Below, in pieces: positions 26,110 to 34,909 of a DNA stretch of 64,000 bases. This stretch comes from Roseburia hominis (GTDB lineage Bacteria; Bacillota; Clostridia; Lachnospirales; Lachnospiraceae), in the NCBI GenBank assembly GCA_021771815.1, contig JAETOE010000001.1, forward strand, positions 124,001-188,000, read 5' to 3'. Below the pieces are notes generated by a model, which saw only the letters and a program-made list of their open reading frames with translations, was not told the origin of the DNA and searched no databases. The position numbers were made by a program, and so were the translations under genes. How positions within the stretch are numbered: the stretch's first letter is position 1; each line of letters opens with the position of its first letter.

Positions 26110-27279
26110 ATGAACAGATACAGCAGAGTGCATGCGGAGATTAATCTGGATGCGATTCTTCACAATCTGGACGCAATGCATGCGGTTATTTCAGAGAATA
26201 CAAAAATCATGGCAGTCATTAAAGCGGACGGCTATGGACACGGCGCGGTCGAAATTGCGGAGGCGATCGATGCGTTGCCGTATGTCTGGGGATACGCGGT
26301 GGCGACGGTCGAGGAGGGGATAAGTTTAAGGAATCACGGCATTGTAAAGCCGATCCTGATCCTGGGCTATGTATTTCCAGAGCAGTATGAAGATATGATT
26401 CGTGCGGCAATCCGCCCGACGGTATTTACAAGGGAGATGGCGGAGGAACTTTCACAGGCGGCGGACAGACTTTCGATGGATTGTCCGATTCATTTTGCGG
26501 TCGATACCGGGATGAGCCGTATCGGTTATCAGGTCACGGACGAAGCGGCGGATGAGATGGCACAGCTTGCAGCGCTGCCGCATATTATAGTGGAAGGAAT
26601 CTTTACACACTTTGCGCGTGCGGACGAGACGGATAAGACGAGTGCAAGGGGACAGCTTGCGCTGTTTTTGCAGATGATCTCCATGCTGGAGGACCGCGGC
26701 ATCGACGTTCCAATCAGGCACTGCTCGAACAGTGCGGGTATTGTGGAACTGCCGGAGGCGAACATGGATCTGGTGCGCGCGGGCATTACGATGTATGGTC
26801 TGTGGCCTTCCAACGAGGTGGATAAGAGCCGCATTGATCTTAAGCCTGCGCTTGCTCTTGTGACGCATGTCGCTTATGTCAAGGAACTGCCGGCGGGCAG
26901 GGAAATCAGTTATGGCGGCACCTACACGACGGATGGGAATCGGATCATAGCGACGATTCCGGTCGGCTATGCGGACGGCTATGCCAGAGGGCTTTCCAAT
27001 AAGGGCGACGTGCTGATCCACGGCAGACGCGCACCGATCCGCGGCAGGGTCTGCATGGATCAGTTCATGGTGGATGTGACGGATATTCCAGATGTAAAGT
27101 GTGGCGACAGGGTTGTCTTAATCGGTGCTGACGGCGGAGAACAGATTACCATGGAGGAGGTCGGCGGGCGTTCCGGAAGATTTAATTATGAGTTCGTCTG
27201 TGACCTTGGAAAGCGCATTCCGCGTGTGTATCTGCGCAGCGGAGAAGTCGTCGGGACGAGAGATCATTTTTCAGAATAG
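26110..27279 (+). CDS. alr: Alanine racemase
   Basis: PLP enzyme supplying D-alanine for peptidoglycan. 389 residues. The PLP lysine lies in MAVIKADGYGHGA (about residue 38). The catalytic tyrosine of the C-terminal barrel is in the EISYGGTY region. GRVCMDQFMVDVT is a family signature. It sits between nnr and mazF, the order usual in Bacilli and Clostridia. Confidence 0.97.
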   Translation: MNRYSRVHAEINLDAILHNLDAMHAVISENTKIMAVIKADGYGHGAVEIAEAIDALPYVWGYAVATVEEGISLRNHGIVKPILILGYVFPEQYEDMIRAAIRPTVFTREMAEELSQAADRLSMDCPIHFAVDTGMSRIGYQVTDEAADEMAQLAALPHIIVEGIFTHFARADETDKTSARGQLALFLQMISMLEDRGIDVPIRHCSNSAGIVELPEANMDLVRAGITMYGLWPSNEVDKSRIDLKPALALVTHVAYVKELPAGREISYGGTYTTDGNRIIATIPVGYADGYARGLSNKGDVLIHGRRAPIRGRVCMDQFMVDVTDIPDVKCGDRVVLIGADGGEQITMEEVGGRSGRFNYEFVCDLGKRIPRVYLRSGEVVGTRDHFSE

Positions 27280-27358
27280 CAGAATTATTGAATACACCCG
27301 TTAAAATTGGCAATACTATCCTTAAAAGATCCGAATAAGATAATGGAGTGGAAAGTAT

Positions 27359-27706
27359 ATGGTAATTCGACGTGGGGATATATTTTATGCAGATTTAAGA
27401 CCGGTCATTGGTTCCGAGCAGGGCGGCGTCCGCCCGGTGCTCATCATACAGAACGATGTCGGCAACAGGCACAGTCCGACCGTGATCTGTGCGGCGATCA
27501 CTTCGCAGATGAATAAGGCAAAATTGCCGACACATGTGGAACTGGACAGCCGCAAATACGATCTGGTGAAGGATTCAGTGGTTCTCTTAGAGCAGCTTCG
27601 CACAATTGACAAAACAAGACTGAAAGATAAGGTGTGTCATCTGGATCATCAGATTCTGGTAAAAATCGATAAAGCACTTGAGATAAGTCTGGAACTATAT
27701 ACATAA
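27359..27706 (+). CDS. mazF: MazF/PemK-type endoribonuclease toxin, no adjacent antitoxin
   Basis: 115 residues, a complete MazF fold. The N-terminal [20 protein letters not shown] leads to [10 protein letters not shown] with the catalytic Arg. AAITSQ carries the conserved Thr, and [12 protein letters not shown] is the family C-terminal motif. It would cleave single-stranded mRNA at short motifs. Unlike B. subtilis, where ndoAI (antitoxin) separates alr and ndoA, only 79 bp lie between alr and this gene, too little for a MazE. The ribosome site is GGAGTGG. Confidence 0.92.
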   Translation: MVIRRGDIFYADLRPVIGSEQGGVRPVLIIQNDVGNRHSPTVICAAITSQMNKAKLPTHVELDSRKYDLVKDSVVLLEQLRTIDKTRLKDKVCHLDHQILVKIDKALEISLELYT

Positions 27707-27789
27707 CTTGACTATTATGCCTGAAAATGTTATTATTTCAAATGTTTTCATGTGTAATACCGGAGATACGAAAGAAAGGAAGAGATTCG

Positions 27790-29151
27790 ATGGACGATGG
27801 TGTCAGTCCCACGATAGGGATTCTTGTTTTTATAGGTTTAATCATTTTGGATTTTGTTGTATTTGGATTTATCGCGGCAATGCAGAACCTGAACGAGGCA
27901 TCGGTGGAGAAGCTGGCCAGAGAGGATAACGCGCAGGCAAAGCTTCTCGGCAGATACATGGATAAGACAGACCGCTATGCGCATGTGTGCCAGATGTTGA
28001 TTCTGATTACGCATATGATTCTCGGTTTCTATCAGGTTCCGCTGTGGAGACGGTATATTCTGCCGGATGATGCAGGGAAGCTGCTTACGTTGGCGGCGGA
28101 TGTCGCGATCTTTTTCGTGCTGATTTTACTGGTACTGATTTTGGGCATCTATACGCCGGAGAAGGTGGCGTCGAGAAAACCCGACACCTGGGCGATGCGT
28201 CTGGCAGGTCCGGTGCATGCGGTGGAACTGCTGTTCTTGCCGGTGATTTTCCCGGCGGACGCGCTCTCGAACCTCCTGGCGCGCATCTTCGGCGTCGACC
28301 CATTGAGCGATACGGACGACGTGACCGAGGAAGAGATCATTTCCATGGTCAATGAGGGACACGAGCAGGGCGTTCTTCTCGCGAGCGAGGCTGAGATGAT
28401 CCACAATATCTTTGAGTTCGGCGACAAAGAAGCAAAAGACATTATGAAGCACCGCAAGAATATCTGTGCACTGGACGGAACGGGAACATACCGCACAACG
28501 CTGGAATTTATCAAGGAGAACAATTATTCCAGGTTCCCGGTCTATCTTGATTCCATCGATAATATTATCGGTGTCTTACATATCAAGGAAGCGCTTGAAC
28601 TGAGCATGGAGACGTCCGTTTACGACATGCCGATCAAGGATATCAAGGGATTGATACGCGAGGTGGATTTTATTCCTGAGACGCGCAATATCAATACGCT
28701 ATTTACGATGATGCAGTCCGCCAAGAGTCATCTGGTGATCGTAGTCGATGAATACGGACAGACTTCGGGACTTGTTGCAATGGAGGACATTCTGGAAGAG
28801 ATTGTCGGAAACATTGAGGATGAGCACGACGAAGAAGCGCATATGATCGAAATGGAGTCGGATGGAAGCTATATGATGAGTGGTATGGCGCCTTTTGACG
28901 AGGTCGAGGAGGTACTGGGCATTGACGGGGAAGAAGAGGATTTCGAGACGCTCAACGGTTTTCTGATCTCGTTGATCGACAAGATTCCGAATGACAACGA
29001 AGTATTTTCCACGACTGCGTACGGGTATCTTTTTGAGATTCTCTCTGTGGAGAATAAGATGATTCAGATGGTGCGCGTTGAAAAATTGCCGGAGGAGCCG
29101 GCGGAAGATCATGAGCCGGCGGGAGACGAAGCCGGCCGCAAGGAAGAATAA
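27790..29151 (+). CDS. CNNM/CorC-type membrane protein with CBS pair (hemolysin family)
   Basis: 453 residues. The N-terminal CNNM/DUF21 membrane domain spans about 5-180, with helices such as GILVFIGLIILDFVVFGFI and LAADVAIFFVLILLVLILG. A CBS pair follows (about 205-330, DIMKHRKNICALD and VVDEYGQTSGLVAMEDILEE). A CorC_HlyC domain lies at about 345-430. Family members are implicated in Mg2+ or other cation efflux; hemolysin is a historical name. The start is ATG 27790 after GAAAGGAAG. An in-frame ATG at 27727 has no ribosome site. Confidence 0.9.
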   Translation: MDDGVSPTIGILVFIGLIILDFVVFGFIAAMQNLNEASVEKLAREDNAQAKLLGRYMDKTDRYAHVCQMLILITHMILGFYQVPLWRRYILPDDAGKLLTLAADVAIFFVLILLVLILGIYTPEKVASRKPDTWAMRLAGPVHAVELLFLPVIFPADALSNLLARIFGVDPLSDTDDVTEEEIISMVNEGHEQGVLLASEAEMIHNIFEFGDKEAKDIMKHRKNICALDGTGTYRTTLEFIKENNYSRFPVYLDSIDNIIGVLHIKEALELSMETSVYDMPIKDIKGLIREVDFIPETRNINTLFTMMQSAKSHLVIVVDEYGQTSGLVAMEDILEEIVGNIEDEHDEEAHMIEMESDGSYMMSGMAPFDEVEEVLGIDGEEEDFETLNGFLISLIDKIPNDNEVFSTTAYGYLFEILSVENKMIQMVRVEKLPEEPAEDHEPAGDEAGRKEE

Positions 29152-29170
29152 CAGAAAAGAGGAAGAGAAA

Positions 29171-29899
29171 ATGTCAGGACATTCAAAATTTGCGAATATC
29201 AAGCATAAGAAAGAAAAGAACGATGCGGCAAAAGGTAAGATTTTTACGATTATCGGACGTGAGATTGCGGTTGCGGTAAAAGAGGGCGGTCCGGATCCTG
29301 CGAACAATTTTAAGCTTGCGCAGGTCATCACGAAGGCGAAAGCGAACAACATGCCGAACGATACGATCGAACGTGGTATCAAGAAAGCGGCGGGAGACGG
29401 CAATGCTGTCAACTATGAGTTCTGTACCTATGAGGGCTATGGTCCGAGCGGTACTGCAATCATCGTAAAATGTCTGACCGACAATAAGAACCGTACGGCT
29501 GCCAACGTGCGGAATGCATTCACCAAGGGACACGGAAGCATCGGTACGCAGGGCTGCGTTTCCTACATGTTCGACGAGAAGGGACAGATCATCATCGACA
29601 AGGAAGAGTGTGAGATAGAGGCTGACGATTTGATGATGCTCGCGCTTGATGCGGGAGCGGAGGATTTCTCTGAGGAGGAGGACAGCTATGAAGTACTCAC
29701 TGCGCCGGATGATTTCGAGGCGGTGAGGAGCGCGCTTGAGGCAGAGAAGATTCCGATGGCGGAGGCTTCCGTCACCATGCTTCCGCAGAATTATGTGGAA
29801 TTGACCGCAGAGGAGGATCTTACGAATATCAATCGTATCCTGGATCTTCTGGACGAAGATGACGATGTTCAGGAAGTATATCATAACTGGGACGAGTAA
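29171..29899 (+). CDS. YebC/PmpR family protein
   Basis: 242 residues with the diagnostic SGHSKFANIKHKKEKNDAAK N-terminus, the GPSGTAIIVKCLTDNKNRT central motif, and an acidic C-terminal third domain. The family is annotated as transcription regulators. Some members act as translation factors easing polyproline stalling (TACO1/YebC type), so regulator is not certain. It starts 20 bases after the CNNM gene with GAGGAAGAG and is followed by a terminator. Confidence 0.95.
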   Translation: MSGHSKFANIKHKKEKNDAAKGKIFTIIGREIAVAVKEGGPDPANNFKLAQVITKAKANNMPNDTIERGIKKAAGDGNAVNYEFCTYEGYGPSGTAIIVKCLTDNKNRTAANVRNAFTKGHGSIGTQGCVSYMFDEKGQIIIDKEECEIEADDLMMLALDAGAEDFSEEEDSYEVLTAPDDFEAVRSALEAEKIPMAEASVTMLPQNYVELTAEEDLTNINRILDLLDEDDDVQEVYHNWDE

Positions 29900-29918
29900 T
29901 TTGGGCAGGTTTTAGAAA

Positions 29919-29959
29919 AGAGCTGACTGTGCATGTGGATGTATAGTCTGCTCTTTTTT
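29919..29959 (+). terminator. Intrinsic terminator after yebC
   Basis: AGAGC-GACT / AGTC-GCTCT stem interrupted by a T-T mismatch, 16-nt loop, then TTTTT leading directly into the repeat at 29960. Confidence 0.75.
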
Positions 29960-30027
29960 ATGCAATAGGAAACTGCATCCTGTTGCATAAAAGCACTGCG
30001 TGCATAGATGCGCAGCTTTTGTTCTGC
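29960..30027. repeat. Composite palindromic repeat, copy 3
   Basis: ATGCAATAGGA / TCCTGTTGCAT stem (one G-T pair) is followed by the arm from AAAAGCACTGCGTGCA to ATGCGCAGCT, and then TTTGTTCTGC. That last string also precedes copy 2. It begins at the end of the yebC terminator U-tract. Confidence 0.75.
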
Positions 30028-30131
30028 TTTTCTAACACATTTTTTTATTGATACATAAAAAGATATGGAATTGTGAAGAGAAATGTTATATCATTATTAG
30101 AGAGAACACTGGATAAGGAGCAACTAGAAAA

Positions 30132-31415
30132 ATGGAAAACGACTATAGGATTGAGACGAAATGTATTCAGGGAGGCTGGCAGCCAAAGTGCGGTGAGCCG
30201 AGAGTGCTGCCGATCTACCAGAGCACGACCTTTAAGTATGACGACAGCGATCAGATGGGAAAGCTGTTCGATCTGGAGGCGGAAGGCTATTTTTATACCA
30301 GACTTCAGAATCCGACGAACGATGCTGTAGCGGCGAAGATTACCGCGCTTGAGGGCGGCGTTGCCGGAATGTTGACTTCATCCGGTCAGGCTGCAAACTA
30401 TTATGCGCTGTTTAATATCTGTGAAGCCGGGGATCATATTGTATGTTCCAATTCCGTTTACGGCGGAACATTCAATCTCTTTGGGACAACGTTAAAGAAG
30501 CAGGGGATTGAGTGTACCTTCGTGAATCCTGATGCATCTTATGAGGAACTGTGCGGGGCATTTCGCCCAAATACCAAGGCGGTGTTCGCAGAGACAATCG
30601 CGAATCCGTCGATCGTGATACTGGACATCGAGAAGTTTGCGAAGCTGGCGCATGACCATGGCGTACCGCTGATTGTGGATAACACATTCGCCACGCCGAT
30701 CAACTGCCGTCCGTTCGAGTGGGGCGCGGATATCGTGACGCATTCCACGACAAAATATATGGACGGACATGCCATGGCGGTGGGCGGCGCGATCATCGAT
30801 TCCGGCAATTTTGACTGGATGGCGCATGCGGATAAGTTTCCGGGGCTTACGACGCCGGATGAATCCTATCACGGAATTACATATGCGACAAAGTTTGGCA
30901 GGCAGGCTTACATCACGAAGGCGACGGCGCAGCTGATGCGCGACCTCGGATCGATTCCGTCTCCGATGAATGCGTTTCTTCTCAATGTCGGTCTGGAAAC
31001 GCTTCATCTGCGGATGCCCAGACACTGTGAGAATGCAATGAAGGTGGCGGAATATCTGGATGCGCATGAGAAGGTGGCGTGGGTCAATTATGCGGGATTA
31101 CCCGGCAACAAGTACCATGCGCTTGCAGAGAAATATATGCCGAACGGCACCTGCGGCGTGATGGCATTCGGCGTGAAAGGCGACCGTGCGACAGCCGTGA
31201 AGTTTATGGATCAATTAAAGCTCGCGGCAATCGTGACGCATGTGGCGGATGCGCGTACCTGTATTCTGCATCCGGCGAGCCATACGCATCGCCAGATGAC
31301 GGAGGAGCAGCTTGAGGAAGCAGGTATTTCACCGGATCTGATCCGTTTTTCCGTCGGTATCGAGAATGCGGATGATATTATTTCTGATTTAGAGCAGGCT
31401 TTGGCAGCAATCTAA
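30132..31415 (+). CDS. metY: O-acetylhomoserine aminocarboxypropyltransferase (sulfhydrylase)
   Basis: PLP-dependent enzyme of the Cys/Met metabolism family. It makes homocysteine (or methionine) from O-acetylhomoserine and sulfide (or methanethiol). The 427 residues fit MetY. Key pieces are FYTRLQNPTNDAV, the cofactor Tyr/Gly contacts in SSGQAANYYAL, and PLP lysine 208 in HSTTKYMDGH. HPASHTHRQMTEEQL is the family C-terminal motif. AAGGAGC precedes the start by 11 bases. No SAM or T-box leader was found in the gap. A gamma-lyase activity cannot be excluded. Confidence 0.93.
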   Translation: MENDYRIETKCIQGGWQPKCGEPRVLPIYQSTTFKYDDSDQMGKLFDLEAEGYFYTRLQNPTNDAVAAKITALEGGVAGMLTSSGQAANYYALFNICEAGDHIVCSNSVYGGTFNLFGTTLKKQGIECTFVNPDASYEELCGAFRPNTKAVFAETIANPSIVILDIEKFAKLAHDHGVPLIVDNTFATPINCRPFEWGADIVTHSTTKYMDGHAMAVGGAIIDSGNFDWMAHADKFPGLTTPDESYHGITYATKFGRQAYITKATAQLMRDLGSIPSPMNAFLLNVGLETLHLRMPRHCENAMKVAEYLDAHEKVAWVNYAGLPGNKYHALAEKYMPNGTCGVMAFGVKGDRATAVKFMDQLKLAAIVTHVADARTCILHPASHTHRQMTEEQLEEAGISPDLIRFSVGIENADDIISDLEQALAAI

Positions 31416-31435
31416 TTATAATTAGGAGGGTTTCT

Positions 31436-32890
31436 ATGAGAAAAATACTTTTTGCGGCATCAGAATGTGTTCCATTTATCAAGACAGGAGGACTCGCAGA
31501 TGTATGCGGCGCGCTTCCGAAGGAGTTTGACAAGAATGATTGGGATGTGAGAGTCATTATTCCGAATTACAGTTGCATCCCGCAGCATTTTCGCGATCAG
31601 TTTGAGTATGTGACGCATTTTTATATGACCTGCGGCACCTATATCCAGAATAAGTATGTCGGCGTATTAAAGTATGTCTTCGACGGAGTGACCTACTATT
31701 TTATCGACAATCAGGAATATTTCAACTGCGCGACGCCGTACGGGGATATCCGTTATGATATCGAGAAGTTTGTTTTCTTTGATAAGGCGGTGCTGTCCGT
31801 CTTAAAACAGATCGGCTTCCGCCCGGATCTGATTCACTGCCATGATTGGGAGACGGGACTCATTCCGGTATATCTTAAGAATGAATTTCAGGCGGATTCC
31901 TTCTACTGGGGCATGAAATCCATCATCACGATTCACAACCTCAAGTTCCAGGGCGTATGGGATGTCAAGACGATGCAGGGTCTGACCGGATTTTCCGCAA
32001 ATCTTTTCACACCGGATAAGCTGGAGTTCAAGAAGGACGCCAATATGTTAAAGGGCGGTCTGGTCTATGCGGATTACATTACGACTGTAAGTGATTCCTA
32101 TGCGAACGAGATTCAGACAGAGTACTACGGCGAGGGTTTGAACGGTCTGCTGTCGGCGCGCCATTTCGATATGCAGGGAATAGTCAATGGTATTGATTAC
32201 GGAGTATACAATCCGGCGACGGACAATAAGATTTATGTCAACTACAATGCAGAGGATTTTCGTAAGAAGAAGGCAATGAACAAGACCAGACTGCAGGAGG
32301 ATCTCGGGCTTGCGGTCGATAAGAGGAAATACATGATCGGACTGATTTCCCGTCTGACGGACCAGAAGGGCTTAGACCTGATCAATTATACGATCGACCG
32401 CATTGTCGACGATTATACACAGCTCGTTGTCATCGGAACCGGAGATACGCAGTATGAGAATATGTTCCGCCATTATGCATGGAAGTACGGCGATCGCGTT
32501 TCTGCAAACATCTGCTATTCGGACGATCTCGCACACAAACTCTATGCTGCTGCGGACGCGTTCCTGATGCCGTCACGCTTTGAGCCGTGCGGGCTGACGC
32601 AGCTTATTTCCTTTCGCTATGGTACCGTGCCGATCGTAAGAGAGACGGGCGGTCTTAAGGATACGGTAAAGCCGTTCAACGAGTACGAGAACACGGGAGA
32701 CGGATTCTCCTTCGCCAATTACAACGGTGACGAGATGCTTAGCGTCATCAATTACTCGAAACATATTTTCTTTGACCGCAAGAAGCAGTGGAATCAGATG
32801 ATCGACCGCGGTATGGCGAACGATTATTCGTGGAACAGCTCGAAGTTCCGCTATGAAGGATTGTATCGTTATCTGCTCGGCGAGGTATAG
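31436..32890 (+). CDS. glgA: Glycogen synthase (ADP-glucose, GT5)
   Basis: Transfers glucose from ADP-glucose to alpha-1,4-glucan. 484 residues with N-terminal KTGGLADVCGALPKEF (nucleotide-sugar lysine), HCHDWETGLIPVYL, and LISRLTDQKGLDL. The GT-B donor-site block runs PSRFEPCGLTQL to GTVPIVRETGGL. It stands alone here; glgB, glgC and glgP are not in the window. The ribosome site is TTAGGAGGG. Two perfect terminators follow. Confidence 0.97.
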   Translation: MRKILFAASECVPFIKTGGLADVCGALPKEFDKNDWDVRVIIPNYSCIPQHFRDQFEYVTHFYMTCGTYIQNKYVGVLKYVFDGVTYYFIDNQEYFNCATPYGDIRYDIEKFVFFDKAVLSVLKQIGFRPDLIHCHDWETGLIPVYLKNEFQADSFYWGMKSIITIHNLKFQGVWDVKTMQGLTGFSANLFTPDKLEFKKDANMLKGGLVYADYITTVSDSYANEIQTEYYGEGLNGLLSARHFDMQGIVNGIDYGVYNPATDNKIYVNYNAEDFRKKKAMNKTRLQEDLGLAVDKRKYMIGLISRLTDQKGLDLINYTIDRIVDDYTQLVVIGTGDTQYENMFRHYAWKYGDRVSANICYSDDLAHKLYAAADAFLMPSRFEPCGLTQLISFRYGTVPIVRETGGLKDTVKPFNEYENTGDGFSFANYNGDEMLSVINYSKHIFFDRKKQWNQMIDRGMANDYSWNSSKFRYEGLYRYLLGEV

Positions 32891-32935
32891 AGTTATTCGC
32901 AAAACAGTATAATCATGGACGGATAAGACCATACT

Positions 32936-32966
32936 AAAACAGGGTGCATTTGCACCCTGTTTTTTA
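32936..32966 (+). terminator. glgA intrinsic terminator
   Basis: AAAACAGGGTGCA / TGCACCCTGTTTT is a perfect 13-bp stem ending in T6. Confidence 0.95.
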
Positions 32967-33054
32967 CTCTATTAGGAAATATCGCGTTGCTATGAAGCGT
33001 GAAAGTGATGATTCCTATAGAGTAAAAAAGCCCTGTCGGGCAGGATGCGCACCT
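32962..33054. repeat. Composite palindromic repeat, divergent copy 4
   Basis: A long inverted repeat TTTTACTCTATTAGGAA / TTCCTATAGAGTAAAA (32962-33027, one bulge) is followed by AAAAGCCCTGTCGGGCAGGA and TGCGCACCT. This is the same layout (AGGA stem, then AAAAGC.CTG..GCA.GATGCGCA.CT arm) as the other copies. It starts inside the U-tract of the glgA terminator. Confidence 0.55.
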
Positions 33055-33097
33055 CGCGGAGAAGAAGTTAGCTGTAAACAGCACCGCTCGGGCGCGG

Positions 33098-33126
33098 AGA
33101 ATCCGGCAGAGCCGGATTCTATTTTT
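33098..33126 (+). terminator. Intrinsic terminator upstream of tepA
   Basis: AGAATCCGGC-AGA-GCCGGATTCT perfect 10-bp stem followed by ATTTTT. Near-identical stem sequence to the terminator at 24367. Confidence 0.85.
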
Positions 33127-33176
33127 ATGTGAATATGCAGAGAAAGCTAATGACACAGGGAAAGGACAGGTTAGAA

Positions 33177-33902
33177 ATGGCACAGGAGCAGAAGGAAAAT
33201 CAGAATCAAAATGAAAAACAGGATCAGGGACAGAAAAATGAGACAATTCAGGAATTTGGGCAGATCGAGCTCGCAAACAACCGGGAAAATAACAGGATTT
33301 CATTGGTTACAATTATAGGCGAAATAGAGGGGCACGACTGTCTTCCGGCGACGACAAAGACGACAAAGTACGAACATGTACTGCCAAGACTTGCCGAGAT
33401 GGAGGACAATCTCGATACGGAAGGGATTCTGCTTCTCTTAAATACGGTGGGCGGTGATGTGGAGAGCGGGCTTGCAATCGCGGAGATGATCGCATCCATC
33501 AGCAAGCCGACGGTATCGCTCGTGCTCGGAGGGAGCCATTCGATCGGCGTGCCGCTTGCGGTGTCGACGGATTATTCCTTTATCGTGCCGTCGGGAACCA
33601 TGGTGATTCATCCGGTGCGCATGAACGGCACAGTGATAGGGGCGCAGCCGACCTACGATTATTTCAAGCAGATGCAGAACCGGATTCTGACATTCATCGC
33701 GTCCCATTCCAAGGCGAAAGAGGAGCGTCTGGAAAAGCTGATGATGAATACGGGCATGCTCACAAAAGATCTCGGGACGATTCTGATTGGAAAAGAAGCT
33801 GTAGAAGAGGGGCTCATTGACGAGGTCGGCGGCATCAACGAGGCATTTTTGAAGTTGCATCAGATGATCGACGCGAATAAGGCAAAAATGAAAAAGAATT
33901 AA
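33177..33902 (+). CDS. tepA: ClpP-like serine protease, translocation-enhancing protein TepA family
   Basis: 241 residues. A disordered Gln/Asn/Glu/Lys-rich head (about 1-35) is followed by a ClpP/crotonase-fold protease. Visible features are LLLLNTVGGDVESGLAIAEMI, the serine loop LGGSHSIGVPLA and VIHPV with the catalytic histidine. It matches the B. subtilis TepA/YmfB group, implicated in signal-peptide or exported-protein handling. The gene order tepA then ftsK/spoIIIE is also seen in B. subtilis. ATG 33177 is favoured by AAAGGA ten bases upstream. GTG 33129 and other in-frame starts are possible. Confidence 0.85.
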   Translation: MAQEQKENQNQNEKQDQGQKNETIQEFGQIELANNRENNRISLVTIIGEIEGHDCLPATTKTTKYEHVLPRLAEMEDNLDTEGILLLLNTVGGDVESGLAIAEMIASISKPTVSLVLGGSHSIGVPLAVSTDYSFIVPSGTMVIHPVRMNGTVIGAQPTYDYFKQMQNRILTFIASHSKAKEERLEKLMMNTGMLTKDLGTILIGKEAVEEGLIDEVGGINEAFLKLHQMIDANKAKMKKN

Positions 33903-33997
33903 GAAACCTTTTAATGACAATCAGCCTCAAATATGGTAAGATTGATGATGTATGTAAAAGTTTAACATATGGTTACGCATCGGATAAGGAGGCAGCT

Positions 33998-34876
33998 ATG
34001 TCATTATTGCAGGCTATTTTAATGGGCATAATTCAAGGGCTGACAGAATTTTTACCTGTAAGCAGCTCCGGGCATCTGGCGCTTTTTAAGATACTATTTG
34101 GAGTGGAGACGGATACGGGGATTCTCTACGACGTGCTTCTTCATCTCGGAACGCTGATCGCGATCTGCGTGGTGTACTATCGTGATATTGCAAAGCTGAT
34201 CGTCGACGGAATCGGTATCATACGGGATGCCTGTGTCAATGTCGTTATTTTTTTTAAAAATAAGTTCGGCGGGGCGTCGGAGCCTTACCGGAGGGTAATC
34301 AACAGCAGCTACCGCAAATTTGCGATGCTGATTATCGTCTCGACGATTCCGACCGGAATTATCGGTTATTTCGGCAGAGACGTTGTCAGTATGGCATCGG
34401 AAATTCTCATTGTCCCCGGCATCTGTCTGATTGTGACTGCGATTCTTCTTTTTGTCGCGGACCGCGTGAAGGACGGTGAGAAGCTTCCGAAGAATGTCAC
34501 TTATACGGATGCATTCTCGGTCGGCATTGCGCAGGGAATCGCAACGCTCCCAGGCTTATCACGCTCAGGTACGACGATTACAGCTTGTCTCTTAAGCGGT
34601 TATCAGCGCAATTTCGCTGTGAAATATTCCTTTTTGATGTCGATTCCGGCAATTCTAGGCGCATTGGTGCTGGAATTGAAAGATGCTGTCGGGATGGAGG
34701 TCACGGGCAACGAGATCGTCTATTACATAATCGGTATGCTGATCGCTGCCGTCGTGGGATATGTGTGCATCAAGACGATGCTTGTCGTCGTGCGCAAAAA
34801 GAAATTTACCGGCTTTGCCGTCTACTGTCTGCTTGTAGGCGCATTGTCCATCGGCGGATTTTTTTATATGCTGTAA
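33998..34876 (+). CDS. uppP: Undecaprenyl-diphosphatase
   Basis: Membrane phosphatase (BacA/UppP) that recycles undecaprenyl diphosphate for cell-wall synthesis and gives bacitracin tolerance. 292 residues, about eight membrane helices. The two signature blocks are QGLTEFLPVSSSGHLAL near the start and IATLPGLSRSGTTI in the middle, holding the catalytic Glu, Ser and Arg. The start is ATG 33998 after AAGGAGG. A 28-codon upstream in-frame extension has no homology. Confidence 0.96.
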   Translation: MSLLQAILMGIIQGLTEFLPVSSSGHLALFKILFGVETDTGILYDVLLHLGTLIAICVVYYRDIAKLIVDGIGIIRDACVNVVIFFKNKFGGASEPYRRVINSSYRKFAMLIIVSTIPTGIIGYFGRDVVSMASEILIVPGICLIVTAILLFVADRVKDGEKLPKNVTYTDAFSVGIAQGIATLPGLSRSGTTITACLLSGYQRNFAVKYSFLMSIPAILGALVLELKDAVGMEVTGNEIVYYIIGMLIAAVVGYVCIKTMLVVVRKKKFTGFAVYCLLVGALSIGGFFYML

Positions 34877-34909
34877 TTATGGTAAAGGTTGGTTTGGAGG
34901 TTAATTGTT

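Noticed and set aside
27307-27516. 69-codon frame in the alr-mazF gap as a possible MazE
   Set aside because: It mostly overlaps mazF in another frame, lacks antitoxin features and has no ribosome site of its own.
32893-33303. 136-codon minus-strand frame across the glgA-tepA spacer
   Set aside because: It runs through two terminators and the repeat element, with no ribosome site. The structured DNA explains it.
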